DNA of 64,000 bases from Rhynchopus euleeides (taxonomy: Eukaryota > Euglenozoa > Diplonemea > Diplonemida > Diplonemidae), in contig OY723275.1 of NCBI GenBank assembly GCA_963210315.1, positions 2,108,001 to 2,172,000 on the forward strand, read 5' to 3'. Position numbers and translations under genes: made by a program. Positions 33,041 to 41,649 of the stretch are shown one piece after another. The notes under the pieces were generated by a model. It was given only the letters and a program-made list of their open reading frames with translations, ran no database searches and was not told where the DNA came from. The first letter of the stretch is position 1, and every line of letters starts with the position of its first letter.

Positions 33041-34180
33041 TCAAAGTGCGGCCATCGCCTGTCGTAGTTGTGTTACACCTTGGGCAAGACAAGCCATCCT
33101 GCAGGCCTCATCTTCTTCGTCAGAACTGTCATCCCCCTCCTGCTGTGCGCGTTGGTCAAGCGTGCTCAAAGTCGCCTCGGATGACACGAATGGTGTGAAA
33201 GTCGCCCCCAGCGGGATTGGCATTTTGCACAAGCAGAGCGATAATTTGCGGTGTCCTTCGGGGAACCGGAACAGGAAGTAGGGCGCGCTGATGGGTTCAA
33301 CGAAGTCCTGTGTGTTGCAGTGCACAAACCCCTTCTGCAGCTGTGTCAACTGTGTGCAAAGAACATACACAGCCAATCTATGAGCGTGTCGGGTGTGCAG
33401 ACACGGACACAGGATGACTTCTCTATACCCGAGGATCCCGTCCTGCGACAGGTGCGCAACCTTCCAAGGCATGCCCGATGCGCGCCGCTTCTCTTCTGCC
33501 ATCGCAAGATCTCTCTCGTAAGTTGCGGAGCTGGCGATTGTAACGGCATCTTTCTTGCGATGTCCGTTCTCTGCTTCTTCAAATTCGTCGTTGTTCTGCA
33601 GAGGCACTGCATCTTCTGGAGCCCACCAATGATGGAGACTGTGTACGTAGGCATTGCGCGTTGATCCCTTTTCGGCATGCTCCATCAACCAGTGAAATAT
33701 ATGCCCTGAGATCCGAGCACGCAAGAAGGGAATCCGGGCTGACTCATCCTTGCATCCCCAGAAGCGCCAGGGGATGTCTGCATACCGGAAATGCATGAGG
33801 TCTGCAAGGGAGACAAAGAGGTAGCGGAACAAGCCCTTGTAGGTGGTGTCCTGTGACATGGCAAGCACGACCTTCCGGAACTGAGCACCTGTCCCATTCT
33901 GCGACACATTCAGTGCAAGGTTTGTACAGGTCTTGTCGAATATTTTTTTTGTTGTCTCATCCAGTACCCTGATCAGCCGCATGGCGAGCCCCTTGCAGTC
34001 ATGGAGTGCTGGGGTGACGTAGCGGGCATTGGGAAGCACACCTGCCAAGAGGGAGGGGTAGCCAGCCTCTTTCATCTCAGAGAGAGTCAGGTGCGGGTAT
34101 CGATGCACCTGTTGATACCAGCGTTCTTCTGGGATGTCGCACAGTGAGCATCGGTGCCCTCGCCCCCCGCATCGCCTCAT
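33041..34180 (-). CDS. Element-encoded protein with N-terminal zinc finger, unknown family
   Basis: 379 residues, ATG at 34180 and TGA at 33041, on the strand opposite to every host gene. It lies between the inverted arms of foldback element A. Near the N-terminus, CSLCDIPEERWYQQVHRYPH has the spacing C-x2-C-x11-H-x3-H, close to a C2H2 finger. The middle is helical and rich in aromatic residues (LMHFRYADIPWRFWGC, IFHWLMEHAEKG). The C-terminal part has PYFLFRFPEGHRKLSLCLC and an acidic patch (DDSSDEEDE). I recognise no transposase catalytic motif, though scattered Asp/Glu cannot rule out a DDE core. Its position makes a mobilisation or DNA-binding role for the element plausible. Protein-like composition and full length argue that it is or was functional. 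Confidence 0.65.
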   Translation of the reverse strand: MRRCGGRGHRCSLCDIPEERWYQQVHRYPHLTLSEMKEAGYPSLLAGVLPNARYVTPALHDCKGLAMRLIRVLDETTKKIFDKTCTNLALNVSQNGTGAQFRKVVLAMSQDTTYKGLFRYLFVSLADLMHFRYADIPWRFWGCKDESARIPFLRARISGHIFHWLMEHAEKGSTRNAYVHSLHHWWAPEDAVPLQNNDEFEEAENGHRKKDAVTIASSATYERDLAMAEEKRRASGMPWKVAHLSQDGILGYREVILCPCLHTRHAHRLAVYVLCTQLTQLQKGFVHCNTQDFVEPISAPYFLFRFPEGHRKLSLCLCKMPIPLGATFTPFVSSEATLSTLDQRAQQEGDDSSDEEDEACRMACLAQGVTQLRQAMAAL

Positions 34181-34445
34181 TGTTGCCCACTGCTGATCTA
34201 TACTCCCGCTAGCGGGAGTTGGACTTCCCCTAGTTGAGACTCCCGAAAAGGGTTAAACCCGGTAGTGGTACCCTACCCCCGCTGGAGTCCACCGTGCAAG
34301 GCCGGATCAGCCCACGGGTGGGTTTGAGGAAGAAATCTGGGGGGGCAAATTTTGCTGCGACTTCCGGTTTCACCCGGCCGAACTCCAGCATCTATCCAGA
34401 CCCACGGTGCCAAGCCGTTCGCCCGTGTCGCGATCATTCGCGGCT

Positions 34446-34826
34446 TCAGGCTGCCCCCGACGACACGTTTGTATCCTGCACCTTGCCATACTTCGCCTCC
34501 ACCTTGTATATGACGGAGAGCGCCCTCCTTCCGCATCGTTGCGACTTCCCTGACAGCGAACTTATCCATGTCAGGGAAGACATGGCGATGATTGCGTTGG
34601 CCACCTGGGTGCTGTGCTGGTGGAGCTCCTTGCTCAACACCGTTGCTAGGAGCCTTCTAATGGATCCCAGTGTCAGCACACTGCCCCCTTTTTTAACAGG
34701 GAAGGCCGTGCAAAAATCATGCACAATGTTCGTCGCCTCCGCAGCCTCGGGACTCTCTGCGCTCTTCTTCTTCTTAATCGACTTTGCCGCCGGCTTCGCT
34801 GCCGGCTTCGTTGTCGTCTTCCCCAT
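34446..34826 (-). CDS. Element-encoded basic protein, histone-like
   Basis: 126 residues on the minus strand inside foldback element A, upstream of and co-directional with the 379-residue frame. The N-terminus is a Lys/Ala/Pro tail (KPAAKPAAKSIKKKK) like those of histones. The following ~75 residues could form three helices in a histone-fold pattern: ATNIVHDFCTAF, then LGSIRRLLATVLSKELHQHSTQVANAIIAM, then a shorter one. No invariant histone signature is present, so the resemblance is of layout only. It lies between the internal duplicate arm (34196-34296) and the outer right arm. It could equally be an unrelated basic DNA-binding protein. Confidence 0.5.
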   Translation of the reverse strand: MGKTTTKPAAKPAAKSIKKKKSAESPEAAEATNIVHDFCTAFPVKKGGSVLTLGSIRRLLATVLSKELHQHSTQVANAIIAMSSLTWISSLSGKSQRCGRRALSVIYKVEAKYGKVQDTNVSSGAA

Positions 34827-35078
34827 TTTTGTGAATCAGGTCTGCGAGCTGGGATGGGTGGAAACGTCCGTTTCGTTTGGTGTGGCTGTACTTCAGTGAC
34901 GAGTGCCACATTGCATAGGTATCATGGGAAAAAATGAGTGAAAATAGGTGAAAAGACTCCCGCTAGGGGGAGTCAGACTCCCCCTAGCGGGAGTATAGAC
35001 TCCCGCTAGCGGGAGTTGGACTCCCCCTAGTTGAGACTCCCGAAAAGGGTTACCCTACCCCCGCTGGAGTCCACCGTG

Positions 35079-36253
35079 CAGCGCAACAAAAAAAATGCAC
35101 ACAAAAAAATACCTGTGCCTTTCTCAGGGCCAAGAGGAGGGGGGTGGGGTGGCCCGATAATTGTTTTTTTTTGCTGCCGGATATATTTCCTGCAGACCCG
35201 CTAGTCCCTTTGTGTGTGGGGAGTGAGGGGTAGGGGGGGGGGGTGGTCTTCTCGCGATCGACGAATACCCCGCTGGTTCCTTCTCTCCCCTTTCTGATTT
35301 GCAGACGCGTTGTTTTCTGAGAATTTCCGAAGAAGAGGCCCTCCAGTCTCTCCAAGAGGCACACCCCCAGCGGCCACACTCGACGGGGTCAATCCTTCTT
35401 GTGTGGTTCGAAGAAGTTGGGTGCAAGACCCCCCGTGTCTCTCCCTCACGCACCCCCTCCCCCCCGCGCTCCCTTGCGTCGTGAGGAATGGCCCGTAGTT
35501 ATCAGACAAGGTTTGCGCCTTTCTCGGGTTGTGGCTGCGCCACCCCAAGAGAGCAAGAACAAGTATGCCCGTTCTTCATGCAGATCTGTCTATTAGATAC
35601 CTCATCTGAAACCCGACCAATGCATGCCTTCAACAGTGTGGTGTTGGCGGTGCAGGAACCTCAACGAATAAACTGTGTCTGTTTGTGTTGTGGTCAACAA
35701 CTCACGATCCCAGCAATCTAGCAGTGCTGTTGTGCACACTGGTATCGCCAGTGTTCTGTAGCGACCGACACTAACAAAATTGATTCACCTGAAGTGTGGT
35801 GCGGCGCCTTGCACCTGATGGGCTTTGTTCTGATTTTGGTTCAGGATGGCAGCATCTGGTAACAAGCATCTTGTGTGTGTGGGTTGCAGTGCCTATTGTA
35901 TCAAGGGGTGAGGGTGCTCGCTGCGTTCTGCACTGCTGCAAGGTAGGGCCAGGGTGTGTCCCGTGGAGGTTGCACCGCAGTGTATTGGGGGGGTGGGGGT
36001 GGGCAGGGTTTGCGATGGTGTGGTCAATTCAAGCTTTTCTAGAATCGGGGGATGGGTGCATTCTGGGGTGGGGTGTCTCTCGGCATCACTCGGGTCGCGC
36101 GAGGCAGAGTTGCTGTACTGCGATGTCCTTCGGAGGTTGGTAGTGCGGGACAGGCCACTTGCCCTCCGGATTTGAAATGAGGAACGCCTTTGTTGCTCCT
36201 GCCTGCCTGCTCCACCAGCACCGTTCCATTGCTATAGGATCACGTGTAATAAA
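35079..36253. other. Intergenic region
   Basis: 1.2 kb without a supported gene. It has A runs near 35088-35110, a G run near 35232 and an AATAAA at about 35668. Just upstream of the carboxypeptidase, a pyrimidine-rich run ends in TATAG at 36238, 16 bases before the ATG. Confidence 0.5.
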
Positions 36254-37753
36254 ATGAAGGTTGTTTCCACGGCGCTGGCCGTGGCCTTTGCGGCCTCTGC
36301 GGCCGCCACGGCCCCTGCTGTCCGCACGGAGGTGGCGTCGCTTCCCGGGCTCGACAAGCTCCCGTCGAAGATGTACAGCGGGTTCGTCGACGTCGGTGTG
36401 CCGCCGTCGGGCAAGGGCACGATGTACTTCCACTACATCGCGTTCGAGAGCGAGACGGACCCTGCGACCGCCCCGACGGTGTTCTGGTACAACGGTGGCC
36501 CGGGTGCCTCGAGCCTGTTCGGTGTGTTCGGTGAGCTGGGGCCCCTGTTCCTGGACGAGCGCTCGCAGCAGACTGCCGAGTACAACAAGACCGGCATTCC
36601 GACGCCCATCCCGCAGCAGTACACCTGGACCAAGAAGTTCAACCTGATTGCGATCGACAGCCCTGCGCCTGTTGGGTTCTCGTACTGCACTGAGGACGGC
36701 CCTGCTGGTGCGGGCACGAGCTGTGGTCCCTGGAAGGACACAGACGTGTTCAAGGCCAACCACAAGGCTGTGACGGGTATCATGAACAAGGCTTTCCCCG
36801 AGTGGCTCGGCAACGAGCTGTACATCACCGGTGAGAGCTACGCTGGGGTGTACATCCCCGGTCTGGTCAACGAGCTGCTGAACGACCTGCAGGGCCTGAA
36901 CCTGAAGGGGTACGCCGTCGGTGACGGGTGCATGGGGACTGATGTGGTGTGCTTCAACCTTGACGCCGACCTCTTCACGTACCCGAGCACGTGGGGTGGC
37001 CCGTACTACGACCTGGAATTCTTCGGCGGGCACGGCCAGATCAGCAACGAGCTGTACAACCGCATCCGCAAGGAGTGCCCTGAGGAGGGCCTGCGCAACA
37101 ACCAGCTGTCCGCGACGTGCCACGGGTACATTGCTGAGATGAAGAAGCAGGTTGGCGGGTTCTTCGTGTACGACCTGTACGACGACTGTCCGACGGAGAT
37201 GATCAAGCACGGTCTGTTCAAGACACGTGCGCGCACCCACGGCCTGATGCGTCGTCTGGGCGGTGCCGTGAACGACTACGCCTGTGCCGGTACTGCGCTG
37301 ACTGACTGGCTGGCACGTGACGACGTGAAGACGGCCCTCGGCGTCCCTGTCAACGACTTCTTCTTCAACGCCGACAACGGTCAGGGCTTCAACTACACCA
37401 GCGACGTCACAGATGTGCGTGGGTTCCACGTGAAGGCGGCCAAGGCTGGTCTGCGTGTGCTGCTGTACGAGGGTGACGCTGATGCGTCTGGCCTGTCGTC
37501 GTACGGCCTGCAGGACGTGTACACGGCGCTGTGGCCCTCTGTGGGGTACAACCTGACTGAGGCGTGGCGCCCCTGGACTGTGGACGGGAAGGAGCGCATG
37601 GGTGGGTACGCCATGGAGTGGGGCAACGGGCAGATTGCCCACCTGACGATCCGTGGGTCGGGCCACATGGTGCCCCTGAACAAGCCTGCACAGGCCTACG
37701 CCATGATCGATGACTTCGTGTTCAACAAGGGGTACCCGAAGTACAACGCGTAG
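36254..37753 (+). CDS. Serine carboxypeptidase (peptidase family S10)
   Basis: Secreted or lysosomal/vacuolar carboxypeptidase that removes C-terminal residues at acid pH. 499 residues, intronless. Signal peptide MKVVSTALAVAFAASAAATA. The oxyanion-hole region WYNGGPGASS is near residue 77. The catalytic triad is visible: Ser195 in GESYAG, Asp408 in YEGDADASG and His471 in GSGHMVP, in the family order and spacing. Cysteines expected for disulfides are present (YCTEDG, SCGPW, CPEEG). C-terminal PLNKPAQAYAMIDDFV matches the usual S10 end. Length is typical (450-500). Codon use is strongly G/C-ending, suggesting high expression. Confidence 0.97.
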   Translation: MKVVSTALAVAFAASAAATAPAVRTEVASLPGLDKLPSKMYSGFVDVGVPPSGKGTMYFHYIAFESETDPATAPTVFWYNGGPGASSLFGVFGELGPLFLDERSQQTAEYNKTGIPTPIPQQYTWTKKFNLIAIDSPAPVGFSYCTEDGPAGAGTSCGPWKDTDVFKANHKAVTGIMNKAFPEWLGNELYITGESYAGVYIPGLVNELLNDLQGLNLKGYAVGDGCMGTDVVCFNLDADLFTYPSTWGGPYYDLEFFGGHGQISNELYNRIRKECPEEGLRNNQLSATCHGYIAEMKKQVGGFFVYDLYDDCPTEMIKHGLFKTRARTHGLMRRLGGAVNDYACAGTALTDWLARDDVKTALGVPVNDFFFNADNGQGFNYTSDVTDVRGFHVKAAKAGLRVLLYEGDADASGLSSYGLQDVYTALWPSVGYNLTEAWRPWTVDGKERMGGYAMEWGNGQIAHLTIRGSGHMVPLNKPAQAYAMIDDFVFNKGYPKYNA

Positions 37754-38534
37754 ACACCCACAAGGGTTCCCCATCCCTCTCCCCGCCACCCTCATTGTCG
37801 CATAATGCTTCGTTTCAGTGATGTCCAAGCTGCTGCCTCTGTTGGTTCTTGCAGCGCTGTGTTTCTGTTTCTTGTTTCCGAACGTGCATCTGAGTGTCTT
37901 CGAGTTTTTAAATGTGTTTCCGCTTCTCCGACGAGCGCGTGTGGCAACACCGGCCCCGCCTCCTGCTGTATTCCAATAGCTTCCTCGATGCCTCTGATCG
38001 TGAGTCGCCTGCTGTTCGAGGGCGGTGTTGCTTGCCGTCGTCGTCCTCGACACCAGAAAGGCACTCATGTGGTTTCGTGAGAGCGACGTGTTGAAAGCGG
38101 TCTCTTTTTATGTGTTCAAAAATTAAAATTTCGATTGTTTTCGGGTGGTTTGGGGTATGTTGACGCCACAGATGGCTTTTTGTTCAATAGTGTCCCTGTG
38201 AAGTGTGCAGTGGTTTTCCTTCTTCTGGAACAGAGTGTGTATCCCATTTGGAGTGTCCTCTCGGCCAGGCGTGTGTGTGCGGGGTGGCATTCAGACAACT
38301 GGCCTCCCCCGCCTCTGCTGTCGCTGCAGAGGAATTGGCCGCTACCTCGAATTACCGATCTGACAATAGGGTGGGCAGCCCCCAGAGCAAGCCAAACGTA
38401 CTTCCAAGAATCAGACCTGCAGTGCAACGAACCACCCCCCGACCCCCCGCACGCCCCCCTCCCGAGTCCCTCGTGCTGCAAATGCAATGATTGTGCCCAA
38501 AGATACACACACCACTGCACCTGCAGGCGTCACG
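37754..38534. other. Intergenic region
   Basis: 780 bases, no supported gene. A C-rich stretch (about 38430-38465) and CACCTGCAG ending at 38526 precede the MCM2 ATG by nine bases, resembling a splice acceptor. Confidence 0.5.
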
Positions 38535-41371
38535 ATGGCGTTCCGCGATGAGGCGTCGGAGGCGATGTCCGCGTCAGAGGAGGGGATCGACCTCAACAAT
38601 GACGAGGTGTGGGAGGCGGACATGCGTGAGGAGCTGCAGCCTGATCCTGGGTACGACGTGGATTCAATGCTTGCCGACGAGGATGACGTCACCAGCAGTG
38701 GCGGGGTGTCGATCGACACAGAAGCGCGGATGCGTCTCGAGGAGATTCACGATGAGAATGCACGCCAGAAACAGGAGCGCAACCGGCAGCTACATCACGA
38801 ACCTGCCTCCAAGCGCCAGCGCACCGGCGGGCTCAACAGCGTGCTGGATGGAGCAGAGACGTACATCAGCGAGACGACAAGCGTGACCGGGTCGCGCCAC
38901 CCCAGGGCTGACCCTTTCGCCGGCACAACTGCGCCGGACGGTCAGTACGATGCTGCATCGGACAGCGACGACAGCGACGACACATCTGAGTCGAGCGGCG
39001 AGCGTGTCGATCTCGAGAACCTCGGCGGCGTACCGAGCGAGAACATCAAAAGGGAGAACGTGGCGCGGGAGGTGAAGCGCCAGTTCCGCAACTTCCTGCG
39101 GCGTTTTCAGAATGAGACTGGGGACCACGTGTATTCCCAGCGCGTCAACAGCATCGTGCAGAATCTGCAGTCGTCGCTGATCGTTGCTTTTGCGGACCTT
39201 GCCCAGTTCAACGTTGGCCTTGCTATTCTTGCTGGAGAGGCACCCGCCACGACGCTGCGACTCTTCGACGATGTCGCAGGCAAGGAGGTGTTCCGCCTGT
39301 TCCCCAACTACAACAAGGTGACGATGAAGATCACAGTGCGCCTCATTAACCTGCCGATCAGCGATGCGATCCGGAACCTCCGCTCCCGACACATGAAGAT
39401 GTTGTGCATGGTGCACGGCGTGGTCACACGACGGTCGCTGGTCTACCCACAGCTGCAGTCCGTCAAGTTCGACTGCCTCTCCTGCGGGTTCGTCATTGGG
39501 CCTGTGGTGCAGACAGGCTCGCAGGAGGCCAAGATCAAGCAGTGCCCCAGCTGCCAGAAGCCAGGGCCTTTCAGGCTCAACAGCAGCCTGACGCACTACC
39601 GCAACTACCAGACGGCGATCCTGCAGGAGACACCTGGAACAGTGCCGCCAGGGCGTCTGCCCCGTTGGATTGAGATGATCCTCACAGATGACCTGGTTGA
39701 CGTGGCACGGCCCGGTGACGAGATCCAGGTGACGGGGATTTTCAAAAACTTTTTCGACCCGTTGATGAACCACCGGCAGGGCTTCCCTGTCTTCTCCACC
39801 ATCCTGGAGGCGAATGCGGTGCAGAAGCGTGTCGACGACCTGCAGGAGGCGATGACGGAGGCGGAGAAAGCAGAGATCATTGCGCTGGCGAAGCACCCGA
39901 ACATTGCAGACAAGATCATCGCAAGCGTGTGCCCCTCTATCCACGGCAACGAGGTGGTGAAGGCAGGCATCGCCTGCAGCCTCTTCGGTGGTGTCGCGAA
40001 GGAGGTCGGGAAGCATCGCATGCGTGGCGACGTCAACCTCTTGCTTGTCGGTGACCCTGGCTGTGCAAAGTCTCAGTTCTTGAAATACGTCGAGAAGACG
40101 TCTCCCCGCGCTGTGTTCACCACAGGCAAGGGGAGCACTGCAGTGGGTCTCACGGCTGCAGTGCACAAGGATGCGATGACAGGAGAGTGGACACTGGAGG
40201 GTGGTGCCATGGTGATTGCCGACAAGGGGCACTGCCTGATCGACGAGTTCGATAAGATGGGCGAGCAGGACCGTATCTCGATCCACGAGGCAATGGAGCA
40301 GCAGACGATCTCCATCGCGAAGGCGGGTATCGTGACGTCGCTGCAGGCCCGGTGCTCTGTCGTGGCAGCAGCAAACCCCATCATGGGGCACTACGACAGC
40401 ACGCAGACCTTCGAGAACCAGGTCAACCTGACGCAGCCCATCCTGTCGCGTTTTGACCTCCTGTTTGCGGTATGATCCTTTCCTGTATTCTCCTTTGTGG
40501 CAATGGCGCAGTCAATGCATGTTGATTCCACCCATCGCACACCCACCACACAGGTGCGCGACACTGTCGACCCCATCAAGGACGCAATGCTGGCTCGCTT
40601 CGTGCTGAACTCGCACATCCGCAACCACCCGCTGAGGCAGGCAGGCGAGGAGCTCGACCTTCTCCCAGGCGTGCCCGAGGTGAAGGAGGACCGTGACCCC
40701 AGCACGCTGAACCCGGTATGGCCTGAAGCTTGCCTTCGATTCTGCTGTCCCTACACCCCACCACCTTGCAGCTGCCGCAGAAGCTGCTGCAACGCTTCAT
40801 TCTGTACGCGCGGACCACTTGCAAACCCATGCTTGAGAACGTCAACACGGACCGTCTCGTGAAGTTCTACGTTGAGCTGCGTGACGACAGTGCCATGAAA
40901 TATGAATCAGGCGTCAAGATCGTGGTGCGCCACTTGGAGAGCATCTGCAGGCTGGCAGAGGCATTCGCGAAGATGCGCTTGTCGCCCTACGTGCGTGAGG
41001 ACGACGTCAGCAGGGCCATCGCGCTGTTCCTCAACGCCTTCCTCAGCACCCTGCAGTACAAGAGGCGCGAGACTCTGAAGAAGAAGTACAGCAGCTACCT
41101 GGTTCTGGAGAAGCAGCACTACCAGGTGCTGGAGCATCTGCTGGCCACCGGGGTGAAGGAGCAGTGCCAGCTCATGTCTCTGAAGTACGGCGACTACCAG
41201 GGGCGCGATGTTGTCCTCCATACGTCTGACTTCCGTGCCCAGGCGCATGAATACAAGATCTACGACCGTGACATCAACAAGTTCTTCAAGACAGCGACCT
41301 TCACCGACCACTACAATCTGGACCGTGATGGGAAGGACATTACCTGGAAGAACTGCACACCGAAGGCCTGA
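38535..41371 (+). CDS. MCM2: DNA replication licensing factor MCM2 (3 exons)
   Basis: Subunit of the MCM2-7 replicative helicase, loaded at origins in the nucleus. Exons 38535-40469, 40554-40715 and 40772-41371 join at phase 0 to 898 residues (human 904). The acidic, Ser-rich N-terminal tail is typical of MCM2. A zinc motif with cysteines ~314, 317, 337 and 340 (C-x2-C-x19-C-x2-C) follows. The AAA+ core has Walker A GDPGCAKS (~506-513), Walker B LIDEFD (~568-573) and arginine finger SRFD (~638). The sequence [20 protein letters not shown] and the C-terminal winged-helix region match MCM2 rather than its paralogues. Both introns start GTATG; the second is only 56 bases. Confidence 0.96.
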
Positions 41372-41649
41372 GCCTGCCGTGGTGTTTTGTGTGTTTGAAT
41401 TTTGTGTGGTTTTGAGCTGTGCTCGCAGCCAAACGTCTTTATTGCCCGCGTCCTCTTCGTTCCCCCCTTCTGTGGCATGGCCCACTATATTGTAGATTTG
41501 CTGATTCTAGATGCCAATGACAGAAGCACAAACCGGTCGGAGGGACAGCAGGGGTGTGATTTGTTGCTCCTCTGCTCTGATGCGTGTCCCCCCCCACCCC
41601 TCCCACACTCCCCCCCACCCCCCAGCACCTGCCGCAGGAAGTTGGCAGG

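Larger units (their letters stand above)
32727..35078. mobile_element. Foldback element A: terminal inverted repeats made of GACTCCCGCTAGCGGGAGTC palindromes
   Basis: 2352-bp element ending in CACGGTGGACTCCAGCGG on the left (32727-) and its complement on the right (-35078). Each ~160-base arm (32727-~32890 and ~34919-35078) is an array of GACTCCCGCTAGCGGGAGTC-type palindromes followed by TTTTCACCTATTTTCATCC. A diverged second copy of the right end lies inside at about 34196-34296, suggesting a nested or duplicated end. Two minus-strand frames lie between the arms. The shared architecture with element C (terminal CACGGTGG, palindrome arrays, then TTTTCACC-ATTTT) suggests one superfamily. No clear target duplication was found. 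Confidence 0.85.

Noticed and set aside
36086..38068. 660-codon minus-strand frame
   Set aside because: Antisense shadow of the serine carboxypeptidase.
38790..40391. 533-codon minus-strand frame
   Set aside because: Antisense shadow of MCM2 exon 1.
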